A DNA stretch of 64,000 bases from Pseudomonas sp. MWU13-2105 (GTDB taxonomy: Bacteria > Pseudomonadota > Gammaproteobacteria > Pseudomonadales > Pseudomonadaceae): NCBI RefSeq assembly GCF_023242315.1, contig NZ_JALLIY010000007.1, positions 272,999 through 336,998 of the forward strand, given 5' to 3'. Below are positions 53,600-61,759 of the stretch, piece after piece. The notes below the pieces were generated by a model that worked only from the letters and a program-made list of their open reading frames with translations, was not told where the DNA came from and did no database searches. Each line of letters begins with the position of its first letter. Position 1 is the first letter of the stretch. A program made the translations under genes and the position numbers.

Positions 53600-56500
53600 T
53601 CAATAGACATCGCGCAGATACCGTCGATCCTTGCTCAGGGCACTGACATACAGGCCGGCGGCACCGCCGCTCATCCGCCCGTGGACCTGGACGATTTTCT
53701 TCAGCGCGGCGTCGACGTCCTTGGCCATGCGGCTGGCGTCGCCACAGACATAGACGCTGGCCCCTTGCTCCAGCCAACTCCAGAGCTGCGCGCCGGCTTC
53801 GAGCATGCGCTGCTGCACGTAGATCTTTTCAGTCTGGTCGCGGGAGAAGGCGGTGTCCAGGCGGCTCAGGTGACCGCTGCGCAGCCAGGCTTCGAGTTCC
53901 TCGCGGTAGTAGTAGTCGCGGGCGGCGCGTTGCTCACCGAAAAACAACCAGTTCTTGCCTTCGGCGCCCTGGGCCTGGCGTTCCTGCAGGAAGGCGCGAA
54001 ACGGCGCGATGCCGGTGCCGGGACCGATCATGATCATCGCTGTCCGCGGATCCTGCGGGACCCGGAAGTGCGTGGTGCGCTGGAGAAACAAGCGCACTCC
54101 GGTGCTGGCGGCGCGGTCGGCGAGAAAGGTCGAGCAGACCCCGCCACGGATCTGTTCGGCATGCCGGTAGCGCACCGTGGACACTGTCAGGTGCACCTCG
54201 GTCGGGGTGACTTTCGCGCTGGAAGAAATCGAATACAGGCGCGGCTGCAAAGGCTTGAGCAGGCTGATCAACTGGTTGGCGCCGAGGCTGATCGGGAACT
54301 CGTGCAGCAGGTCCAGCAATTGCCGGCCCCAAAGCCAGTCCTTGAGCCGCGCCTGGTTGGCTTCCTCCTGCAATTCATCCAGCCAGGGGCTGGCGCAGAG
54401 CCCGCAGACCCGGCGCAGGATTTCCGGGGTGATGCGGGTGATGTCCAGGTGGTCGAGCAGGGTCTCGCGCAGTGTCATCGGCGCTTTGTCCTTGAGCGTG
54501 ACCAAGCTGTCGCCGTCCAGTTGCAGGATGTCCAGCAACTGGTCGACCGACTCCGGGCAATTGCTCGGCCAGACACCGAGGGCATCGCCGGCCTGGTAGG
54601 GGAAGTCCTGGTCGGCGAGGTCGAACACCAGGTGACGGGTTTCCTTTTCCGCGCCGGGGCCATTCAGCACCTGGTTACGCAACAGGCGGGCATGCAATGG
54701 GTGATGGCGGCTGTAGGGGCTGCCGATGTCGCTCGGGGCCGGCTGCGCCGCAACCACGGCAGCGCTGGCGGCGACTGTCGGGTGCGTAGTGGCGGGCCCG
54801 GACGGGCCGCCGAGCGCGGTGCACAGGGTCGTGAGCCAGGGTTCGACGGCGTGCCGGGCATCTTGCTCGCATTCCAGGCGCGGCAGCAGGCGTTCAGCCC
54901 CGAGTTCGCTCAGGCGTTCGTCGAGCTTGCGACCGAAGCCGCAGAACTGATCGTAGTTGCTGTCGCCCAGGGCCAGCACGCTGTAACGGCTTTGCGCCAG
55001 GGCCTGGTCCTGGGCACCTTGCAGGGCCTGCCAGAAATTGGTCGCATTGTCCGGTGGGTCGCCGTCACCGAAGGTGCTGGTCACCAGCAGCACGCTGGCG
55101 GCGGCGCGCAGGTCGTCAAGACCGGCCTCGTCCATGGCCCGCAGGCGAGTCCGCTGGCCGGCGGCGTCCAGGCGCTTGGCACAGGCCTGGGCCAGCTCCT
55201 CGCTGTTACCGGTTTGCGAGGCCCAGAGCACCAGCCATTCGGCGGATGGGGCCTGGACCATGGAGGTGGCCTGCGGTTCTGGCGAGGTGCTCGCGGTGCG
55301 GGAAAACAGGCCGGCGAGCAGGCCATTGAGCAGCAAGCGCTTGTCCGCGTCAAAGGGTGCGCTGCCGGGCAGGGTGGGCACGCCCTGCACCTTGGCCTCG
55401 GCGCTGCGCAGGCCCAGCAGGTAGCCCTGCATATACAACTGCTCATCGGCGGCCAGGCTCAATTGCGCCGGGATATCGAGGTTGAGCAGGCGGGCGAAGG
55501 CGTTGATCTGCATGGGAGAAAAGCCCTCCTGGGCGACAGTCGAGGCGCCGGCCAGGGCGAGTTCGGGGACTGGCTGGCTGGGCGCCGGCGCCAGGGCCAA
55601 CAGGTTCACCGCGCAGAACTTGAAGGCCGGCTGCAGTGACAGTGGGTCGATGGCATCGCTGGTCACGGCGTTGATTGCCAGGTCGTCGCCGAACACATCG
55701 TTCCAGTGAAAGGGGGCAAAACAGTTGCCCGGCCGGACCCGGTCGGTGATCACCGCCGGCAGTACCGCGCGACCGCGCCGCGAACGGATCTGCACCGGAT
55801 CGCGTTCCTTTATGCCCAGGCGCGTGGCATCGCCGGGGTGGATTTCGACGAAAGGGCCGGGGTTGAGTTTGTTCAGGCTTGGCACCTTGCCGGTCTTGGT
55901 CAGGGTGTGCCATTGGTGCTGCACCCGCCCGGTGTTGAGCACCAGGGGGTATTCCTCGTCGGGCATTTCCGCCGGCATCAGGTGCGGTCGGGCAAAGAAC
56001 TGCGCCTTGCCGCTTTCGGTCGGGAAGGTGATCGCCGGTGGTTGGCCGTCCTTGTCGCGCTTGAGTACCTGGCTGATGCCGTTGTTGAGGTAGCGAATGG
56101 GGTTGCGCGTGGGCCCTTGTGCGTCGGCGCACGGCCATTGCAGCGGCTGCTCGCGCAGGCGGGCATAGCTGGCGCCGCGCAGGTCATAGCCGGTCTTGGG
56201 ATTCCAGGCCTGTTTGATCTCCTCGAACACAGCCTCGGCACTGTCATAGGTAAAGGCCTCGGCATAGCCCATTTCGCAGGCCACGCGGGCGATGATCTGC
56301 CAGTCCGGCAGGGTTTCACCGGGTGGCTGCACTGCCTGCTGCATCAGCGTCAGGTTGCGTTCGGAGTTGATCATCACACCTTGCGCCTCGGCCCACAGGG
56401 CGCCGGGCAGGAGAATATCGGCGTAGCGGTTGGTTTCGCTATCCAGGTAGGCGTCCTGGCTGATCACCAGTTCGGCGGCCTGCAGCGCCTCGATGACGTT

Positions 56501-57754
56501 CTGCCGGTTGGGCACGCTGGCCACCGGGTTGGTACAGATAATCCAGCAGGCCTTGATGCTGCCGGCGCGCATGGCCTCGAACATCGCCACGGTACCTTCG
56601 CCGGCTTCGGCCCGCAGGCTGCCGGGAGCCAGTCGCCACAGCTGTTCGATAAAGCCGCGGTCGCTGGCCACCAGCGCCGAGCGCTGGCCAGGCAGGCCGG
56701 GGCCCATGTAGCCCATCTCGCGCCCGCCCATGGCGTTGGGTTGCCCGGTCAGGGAGAACGGCCCGCTGCCGGGACGGCACAAGGTGCCGGTGGCCAGGTG
56801 CAGGTTGCACAGCGCGTTGGTGTGCCAGGTGCCCTGTACGCTCTGGTTCAGGCCCATGGTCCAGCAGCTCATCCAGTTGGCGGCCTGGCCGATCCACCGC
56901 GCGGCCTGGTGCAGGTCGGCTTCGGCCAGGCCGGTCAGTTCGGCGACCCGGGCCGGAGGGTAGTCCTCGAGGAACTCGGGCATCACTTCCCAGCCTTCGG
57001 TGAAGGCGGCGATAAAGTCGCGGTCGTCGTGGCCGTTTTTCACCAGCAGGTGCAACAGGCCGTTGAGCAGGGCGAGGTCGGTGCCCGGCTTGATCTGCAG
57101 GAACAGGTCGGCCTTGTCGGCGGTGCCGGTGCGCCGCGGATCGACGACGATCAGCTTGGCCCCGGCCTTGACCCGATCGAGCAGGCGCAGGAACAGGATC
57201 GGGTGACAGTCGGCCATATTCGCGCCGATCACCAGGAACAGCTCGCTGTGCTCGAAGTCCTCATAGGAACCTGGCGGGCCGTCGGCCCCCAGCGACAACT
57301 TGTAGCCACTGCCGGCGCTGGCCATGCACAGGCGCGAGTTGGATTCGATATGCCGGCTGCGGATAAAGCCCTTGGTCAGTTTGTTGGCCAGGTATTGGGC
57401 TTCCAGGGACATTTGCCCGGACACATAGAGCGCCACGGCGTCAGGGCCATGACTGTCGATAATGCCGCGCAGGCGGCTGGCGGTGGCGCTGATGGCCTGG
57501 TCGATGCCGACCCGTGCCGGGTCGCGGTTGCGTTGCGAGCGCAGGAAAGCGTTTTCCATGCGCCCGGAATCGGCCACGGCCTGGCCGCAGGTACTGCCCT
57601 TGGTGCACAGGCGGCCGAAGTTGCTCGGGTGTTGCTTGTCGCCCGAGACCTTGACGATCAGGTTGTTCTCGACCTGCATGACGATGCCGCAACCTACGCC
57701 ACAATAAGGACAGACGCTGCGCACGGTTTTGCTGGCCACCTGGGTATCGGTCAT
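53600..57754 (-). CDS. Assimilatory nitrate reductase fused to CysJ-like flavoprotein
   Basis: 1384 aa from MTDTQVASKTVRSVCPYCGVG; the extra frame to 57850 covers the leader hairpin. C15, C18, C22 and C50 bind a 4Fe-4S cluster. A molybdopterin oxidoreductase domain follows (to about 690; SNSRLCMASAG, WTMGLNQSVQGTWHTNALCNLHLATG, NTGRVQHQWHTLTKTG). The C-terminal half is a flavodoxin domain (LVLWASQTGNSEELAQAC, STFGDGDPPDNATNFW) plus a FAD/NADPH reductase (RLYSISSSAK, GPGTGIAPFRAFLQER), ending RYLRDVY as in cytochrome P450 reductase-type proteins. One chain can thus take electrons from NAD(P)H to nitrate in the cytoplasm. Regulated by its own sigma-54 promoter and leader terminator. The symbol varies (nasA, nasC), so none is given. 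Confidence 0.93.
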   Translation of the reverse strand: MTDTQVASKTVRSVCPYCGVGCGIVMQVENNLIVKVSGDKQHPSNFGRLCTKGSTCGQAVADSGRMENAFLRSQRNRDPARVGIDQAISATASRLRGIIDSHGPDAVALYVSGQMSLEAQYLANKLTKGFIRSRHIESNSRLCMASAGSGYKLSLGADGPPGSYEDFEHSELFLVIGANMADCHPILFLRLLDRVKAGAKLIVVDPRRTGTADKADLFLQIKPGTDLALLNGLLHLLVKNGHDDRDFIAAFTEGWEVMPEFLEDYPPARVAELTGLAEADLHQAARWIGQAANWMSCWTMGLNQSVQGTWHTNALCNLHLATGTLCRPGSGPFSLTGQPNAMGGREMGYMGPGLPGQRSALVASDRGFIEQLWRLAPGSLRAEAGEGTVAMFEAMRAGSIKACWIICTNPVASVPNRQNVIEALQAAELVISQDAYLDSETNRYADILLPGALWAEAQGVMINSERNLTLMQQAVQPPGETLPDWQIIARVACEMGYAEAFTYDSAEAVFEEIKQAWNPKTGYDLRGASYARLREQPLQWPCADAQGPTRNPIRYLNNGISQVLKRDKDGQPPAITFPTESGKAQFFARPHLMPAEMPDEEYPLVLNTGRVQHQWHTLTKTGKVPSLNKLNPGPFVEIHPGDATRLGIKERDPVQIRSRRGRAVLPAVITDRVRPGNCFAPFHWNDVFGDDLAINAVTSDAIDPLSLQPAFKFCAVNLLALAPAPSQPVPELALAGASTVAQEGFSPMQINAFARLLNLDIPAQLSLAADEQLYMQGYLLGLRSAEAKVQGVPTLPGSAPFDADKRLLLNGLLAGLFSRTASTSPEPQATSMVQAPSAEWLVLWASQTGNSEELAQACAKRLDAAGQRTRLRAMDEAGLDDLRAAASVLLVTSTFGDGDPPDNATNFWQALQGAQDQALAQSRYSVLALGDSNYDQFCGFGRKLDERLSELGAERLLPRLECEQDARHAVEPWLTTLCTALGGPSGPATTHPTVAASAAVVAAQPAPSDIGSPYSRHHPLHARLLRNQVLNGPGAEKETRHLVFDLADQDFPYQAGDALGVWPSNCPESVDQLLDILQLDGDSLVTLKDKAPMTLRETLLDHLDITRITPEILRRVCGLCASPWLDELQEEANQARLKDWLWGRQLLDLLHEFPISLGANQLISLLKPLQPRLYSISSSAKVTPTEVHLTVSTVRYRHAEQIRGGVCSTFLADRAASTGVRLFLQRTTHFRVPQDPRTAMIMIGPGTGIAPFRAFLQERQAQGAEGKNWLFFGEQRAARDYYYREELEAWLRSGHLSRLDTAFSRDQTEKIYVQQRMLEAGAQLWSWLEQGASVYVCGDASRMAKDVDAALKKIVQVHGRMSGGAAGLYVSALSKDRRYLRDVY

Positions 57755-57805
57755 TGTGCGTCCTCGATGATGCGCCACGGGTTGGCAGCCGGGTCCGGCG
57801 GAAAC

Positions 57806-57862
57806 GAAAAAAGGCGCCTGCGGCTCCACGTTATTCAACGGGAGCGGCACGGCGCCTTTGTC
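57806..57862 (-). terminator. Leader terminator of nitrate reductase (putative NasT target)
   Basis: On the minus strand AAGGCGCC (complement of 57851-57858) pairs with GGCGCCTT (complement of 57811-57818), with further pairing of GCC-rich inner arms, and is followed by a run of T. It lies about 50 nt before the ATG at 57754. Confidence 0.65.
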
Positions 57863-57923
57863 GTGACTGTTGCCTGGAGAGTGAAATAAGGTGCCATCGA
57901 CGTTGATGGCCTATGCAGGCATT

Positions 57924-57939
57924 AGCAATGCCCGCGCCA
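57924..57939 (-). promoter_or_regulatory. Sigma-54 promoter of nitrate reductase
   Basis: TGGCGCGGGCATTGCT on the minus strand: perfect TTGCT at -12, GG and GC 10 nt apart, with one deviation (G for A) in the -24 element. The start should be near 57913, giving a leader of about 160 nt. Confidence 0.65.
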
Positions 57940-58165
57940 ACTATCACGTACGGGTCCGCACGGGTGGCTGGCAGAGTGGGGCGGACAGGGCCGGCATGCC
58001 ATGCCCGGGCGTCTGGGGGCGGGCGGATGCGGGGCCGGCGGTGTGGCGCTGGAAGATGAAAATCGGCGTTGCAATGGGGCGTGTCGGGCGTTATTGCACT
58101 GTTTTGGCGCTTTTGTCTGGCTGGTCGATGCTCGATCAGCGGTGAAGCTTCTGGCGTTCTCAGCG

Positions 58166-58242
58166 GCCCTTTCGCGGATAAATCCGGCTCCCACAAGCTC
58201 CCACCATCTCTGTGGGAGCGGTGCTTGCCCGCGAAGCTTTTG
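58166..58242. repeat. REP-type inverted repeat upstream of nirB
   Basis: CCCTTTCGCGGATAAATCCG with GGCTCCCACA is mirrored by TGTGGGAGC ... CTTGCCCGCGAAG. Same subtype as at 45395. It separates the divergent promoters. Confidence 0.75.
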
Positions 58243-58351
58243 GCGGTCTCCAGAGCCCCCCGCGGCAGTCCGGCGTCCCGGTGAATTCGCTCCCACGGGG
58301 CGCGTGTTCGGCCTTGACGACAAGCCCCAGGGAAAGCCGCCGTGGCCGATA

Positions 58352-58367
58352 TGGCACAAGCGATGCA
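58352..58367 (+). promoter_or_regulatory. Sigma-54 promoter of nirBD
   Basis: TGGCACAAGCGATGCA: consensus TGGCAC at -24 and GC 10 nt later at -12. The start should be near 58378, giving a leader of about 195 nt before nirB. Confidence 0.7.
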
Positions 58368-58499
58368 TAGCCTCTTGCACCTCACCGCGATGGCGCGAGT
58401 GGGATGCCCCGTCGATCAACGGCGATCGTTTGGCCACAACCGGCCCGGGTGAACATGACTGCGTCAGGCCCACGGGCCGGCAGTACGAACAGGCAAAGG

Positions 58500-58534
58500 C
58501 GCCTGGAACCTTTTGGTTCCGGGCGTTTTTTTTT
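58500..58534 (+). terminator. Leader terminator of nirB (putative NasT target)
   Basis: CGCCTGGAACC and GGTTCCGGGCG form an 11-bp stem (one mismatch) with a TTTT loop, followed by nine T (58526-58534). It is a textbook intrinsic terminator placed 40 nt before nirB, so expression needs antitermination. Confidence 0.85.
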
Positions 58535-58573
58535 GCCTTCGAAAAACCGGATTGGCTTTGACGGATGCTTCCT

Positions 58574-61135
58574 ATGAACAGCTATTCAGCGACCTTGAAT
58601 ACCCGGCCAACGCTGGTGGTGATCGGCAACGGCATGGTGGGTCACCACTGCGTCGAGCAATTGGTCGAGCGCGGCGCCCTGGCGCAGTATCAGATCCATG
58701 TGTTCAGCGAAGAGCCGCAGCGTGCCTATGATCGAGTGCACTTGTCCGAATATTTCAGCGGCCGCGATGCGCAGGCCCTGGCCCTCGGCGATATCGCGTT
58801 GTACCAGACCCTCGGTGTGACCTTGCATCTGGGCCGCCCGGTATTGGAGATTGATCGCGAACGTCGCGAGGTGATCACCACCGACGGCTGTGTGGCTTAT
58901 GACAAGCTGGTGCTGGCCACCGGTTCCTTCCCCTTCGTCCCGCCGATCGAAGGCGCCGAAGGCGATTCGCGGCTGGTCTATCGGACCCTGGGCGATCTCG
59001 ACCGCATTCGCGACGCGTCGAAAAATGCCCGGCGTGGCGTGGTGGTCGGCGGTGGCCTGTTGGGCCTGGAAGCGGCCAATGCCCTCAAGTCCCTGGGGCT
59101 GGAAGCGCATGTGGTGGAGTTCGCGCCACGGCTGATGCCGGTCCAACTGGATGAACAAGGCGGCCAGGCACTCAAGGACCAGATCGAGGCGCTGGGCGTC
59201 AGCGTGCACCTGTCCCGTGGTACCCAGTCGATCAGCGCCGGCAGCGAATACCGCTACCGGATGAATTTCGCCGGCGAGGACTTCCTCGAGGCCGACCTGA
59301 TTGTGTTTTCCGCCGGTATCCGTCCACAGGATGCCCTGGCCCGGCAGTCTGGCCTGGAGCTTGGCCCACGTGGCGGAGTGGCCATCGACAGCCAGTGCGT
59401 CAGCAGCGACCCGGACATCTATGCCATCGGCGAGTGCGCGGCGTGGAACGGCGGGATCTTCGGCCTGGTCGCCCCGGGTTACCAGATGGCCCGGTCGGTC
59501 GCCACGCAACTCTGTGGCGAAGACAGCGAGCCGTTCATGGGCGCGGACATGTCGACCAAGCTCAAGTTGCTCGGTGTCGATGTCGGTTCCATTGGCGATG
59601 CCCATGGCGCCACGCCAGGCTCACGCAGCTACCGCTTTATCGACGAAGCCAGCGCCAGCTACCGGCGCCTGGTGGTGTCCGCAGACGGCAAGCGCGCCCT
59701 CGGTGCGGTGCTGGTCGGCGACAACAGCTATTACGACACCCTGCTGCAATATGTCAGCAACGGCATCGACCTGCCCGCCGACCCGGCCGGGCTGATCCTG
59801 CCGTTGGGCGAAGCGGCACCGGCCCTGGGCGTGGACGCCTTGCCCGCGACCGCCACCGTGTGTTCCTGCCATAACGTCAGCAAAGGCGCGATCTGCTCGG
59901 CCATCGACGGCGGTTGCAGCGACCTCGCCGAGCTCAAGTCCTGCACGCGCGCGGCCAGCGGCTGCGGTGGCTGTAGCGCACTGCTCAAGCAGGTCTTCGA
60001 GCATGAGTTGAGCGCCCGTGGCGTGATCGTGGACAAGAGCCTGTGCGAGCATTTCGCCTATACCCGCCAGGAGCTTTACGCGATTGTCCGGGTCGAGCGC
60101 ATCGAGTCCTTCGACGCCTTGCTGTCCGGCCACGGCAAGGGCCATGTCGGGTGCGACATCTGCAAGCCGGCAGTGGCTTCGATCCTGGCTTCGTGCTGGA
60201 ACCGACCGATCATGGACCCGGCGTTGGTGCCATTGCAGGACACCAATGACACCTTCATGGCCAACATGCAGAAAAACGGCACCTATTCGATCATCCCGCG
60301 TATCGCCGGCGGTGAGATCACCCCGGACAAGCTGATCGCCCTCGGCGCGGTGGCGAAGAAATACGATCTCTACACCAAGATCACCGGCGGCCAGCGTATC
60401 GACCTGTTCGGCGCGCAGTTGCACCAGTTGCCGCAGATCTGGGGCGAACTGGTGGACGCCGGCTTCGAGACCGGCCACGGCTACGGCAAATCGTTGCGCA
60501 CGGTGAAGTCCTGCGTCGGCAGTACCTGGTGCCGTTATGGCGTGCAGGACAGTGTCGCCATGGCCCTGCTCCTGGAGAACCGCTACAAGGGCGTGCGCGC
60601 GCCGCACAAGTTCAAGCTCGCGGTCTCCGGCTGTACCCGCGAATGCGCCGAGGCGCAGAGCAAGGACATCGGCGTGATCGCCACCGACAAGGGCTGGAAC
60701 CTTTATGTCGCCGGTAACGGCGGCATGCGTCCGCGACATGCCGAGCTGTTCGCCACCGATCTCGATGACGCGACCCTGATCCGCTACATCGACCGTTTCT
60801 TGATGTTCTATATCCGCACCGCCGACCGCCTGCAGCGCACGTCGGTGTGGCGGGAAAGCCTGGAAGGCGGCCTCGACCATCTCAAGGCGGTGATCATCGA
60901 CGACAGCCTCGGCCTGGCCGCAGAGCTGGAGGCACAGATGGACCTGCTGATCGATCGTTACCAGTGCGAATGGGCCAACGCCCTGCAGGACCCGGAGAAG
61001 CTCAAGCGCTTCCGCACCTTTGTCAACGAAGCCGGCGGCGATCCTTCCATCCATTTTGTTCATGAGCGTGGCCAGCGTCGCCCGGTCCGGGCCCACGAAC
61101 TGCACCTGATCCCTGTCACCGAGGAGCTGAACTGA
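58574..61135 (+). CDS. nirB: NADH-dependent nitrite reductase large subunit NirB
   Basis: 853 aa from MNSYSATLNTRPTLVVIGNGM; an alternative ATG is 9 nt earlier. Domains: FAD/NADH-binding reductase (1-400; IGNGMVGHHCVEQL, VVGGGLLGLEAANALKSLGL), a BFD-type 2Fe-2S domain (VCSCHNVSKGAI ... GCGGCSALLKQ, about 430-480), then the siroheme/4Fe-4S domain with SCVGSTWCRYGVQD and SGCTRECAEAQSKDIGV. It reduces nitrite to ammonium with NADH. Coupled to nirD by a 1-nt stop/start overlap. Expression is set by a sigma-54 promoter and the leader terminator. Confidence 0.95.
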   Translation: MNSYSATLNTRPTLVVIGNGMVGHHCVEQLVERGALAQYQIHVFSEEPQRAYDRVHLSEYFSGRDAQALALGDIALYQTLGVTLHLGRPVLEIDRERREVITTDGCVAYDKLVLATGSFPFVPPIEGAEGDSRLVYRTLGDLDRIRDASKNARRGVVVGGGLLGLEAANALKSLGLEAHVVEFAPRLMPVQLDEQGGQALKDQIEALGVSVHLSRGTQSISAGSEYRYRMNFAGEDFLEADLIVFSAGIRPQDALARQSGLELGPRGGVAIDSQCVSSDPDIYAIGECAAWNGGIFGLVAPGYQMARSVATQLCGEDSEPFMGADMSTKLKLLGVDVGSIGDAHGATPGSRSYRFIDEASASYRRLVVSADGKRALGAVLVGDNSYYDTLLQYVSNGIDLPADPAGLILPLGEAAPALGVDALPATATVCSCHNVSKGAICSAIDGGCSDLAELKSCTRAASGCGGCSALLKQVFEHELSARGVIVDKSLCEHFAYTRQELYAIVRVERIESFDALLSGHGKGHVGCDICKPAVASILASCWNRPIMDPALVPLQDTNDTFMANMQKNGTYSIIPRIAGGEITPDKLIALGAVAKKYDLYTKITGGQRIDLFGAQLHQLPQIWGELVDAGFETGHGYGKSLRTVKSCVGSTWCRYGVQDSVAMALLLENRYKGVRAPHKFKLAVSGCTRECAEAQSKDIGVIATDKGWNLYVAGNGGMRPRHAELFATDLDDATLIRYIDRFLMFYIRTADRLQRTSVWRESLEGGLDHLKAVIIDDSLGLAAELEAQMDLLIDRYQCEWANALQDPEKLKRFRTFVNEAGGDPSIHFVHERGQRRPVRAHELHLIPVTEELN

Positions 61136-61506
61136 TGAACATGACCACAGCGCTACGTAGCCAGAACGGCGTCGAATGGAAAACCCTGTGCAGCCGTGCG
61201 GACCTGGTGGCCGATTCCGGCGTGGTGGCCTGGCTCGACGGTGCCCAGGTGGCACTGTTCCACCTGCCCCAGGGCGGTGATGGCGAGCAGGTCTTTGCCA
61301 TTGATAACCGTGATCCGAAATCGGGGGCCAACGTGATCGGTCGCGGCATCGTCGGTACGCTGAAGGGCGAGTTGGTGATCGCCTCGCCTCTGTATAAACA
61401 GCACTTCCGTTTGGTGGATGGCACCTGTATCGAGTACCCCGAGCAGCGCCTGCGGGTCTGGCCGGTGCGCTTGAATGGTGATCGGGTGGAGGTGGGGCTG
61501 GATTGA
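61135..61506 (+). CDS. nirD: Nitrite reductase small subunit NirD
   Basis: 123 aa. Rieske-like fold of the NirD type, without the Cys/His ligands of true Rieske proteins (LFHLPQGGDGEQVFAIDNRDPKSGANVIGRGIVG, ASPLYKQHFRL). It is the accessory subunit of NirB. The ATG at 61135 overlaps the nirB stop TGA. A REPIN follows and probably ends the transcript. Confidence 0.95.
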   Translation: MNMTTALRSQNGVEWKTLCSRADLVADSGVVAWLDGAQVALFHLPQGGDGEQVFAIDNRDPKSGANVIGRGIVGTLKGELVIASPLYKQHFRLVDGTCIEYPEQRLRVWPVRLNGDRVEVGLD

Positions 61507-61560
61507 GGTGCGGCATCGAGGGCCAATCTCAGTCAGCCAAAGGTGAGGTCGAACACGGTC

Positions 61561-61693
61561 TTGTGGCGAGCGGGCTTGCCCGCGCTGGGGTGCGAAGCGC
61601 CCCCGAAACCTGCAATTGCGGTGTGTCAGCAAGAACGGGGATTATGGTTTTGCGACTGCTGCGCAGCCGAGCGCGGGCAAGCCCGCTCGCCAC
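61561..61693. repeat. REPIN after nirD
   Basis: TTGTGGCGAGCGGGCTTGCC at 61561 and the inverted GGGCAAGCCCGCTCGCCAC ending at 61693, with inner mirror segments (GGGGTGCGAAGCGCCCCC; CTGCTGCGCAGCCGAGC). Same unit as at 40059 and 44489. Confidence 0.85.
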
Positions 61694-61718
61694 GGACCTC
61701 GGCCAGGCTTGAGATAAG

Positions 61719-61746
61719 CAGAAAGGCCCCGGAAGGGGCCTTTCTG
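61719..61746. terminator. Bidirectional terminator after etfD / nirD
   Basis: CAGAAAGGCCCC-GGAA-GGGGCCTTTCTG, a perfect 12-bp stem with a 4-nt loop, 13 nt past the etfD stop. It has T-rich flanks on both strands, so it can serve both convergent transcripts. Confidence 0.88.
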
Positions 61747-61759
61747 TTGTACCGCGGAC

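Larger units (their letters stand above)
57755..58573. promoter_or_regulatory. Divergent control region of nitrate reductase and nirBD
   Basis: 819 bp without a gene. From left to right: minus-strand leader terminator (57806-57862), minus-strand sigma-54 promoter (57924-57939), REP palindrome (58166-58242), plus-strand sigma-54 promoter (58352-58367) and plus-strand leader terminator (58500-58534). The stretch 57940-58165 should contain activator (NtrC-type) sites, but none could be singled out. Confidence 0.65.

Noticed and set aside
53681..55639. Plus-strand ORF of 652 aa and 55706-57889 of 727 aa opposite the nitrate reductase
   Set aside because: Both are low-complexity shadows of the fused reductase gene.
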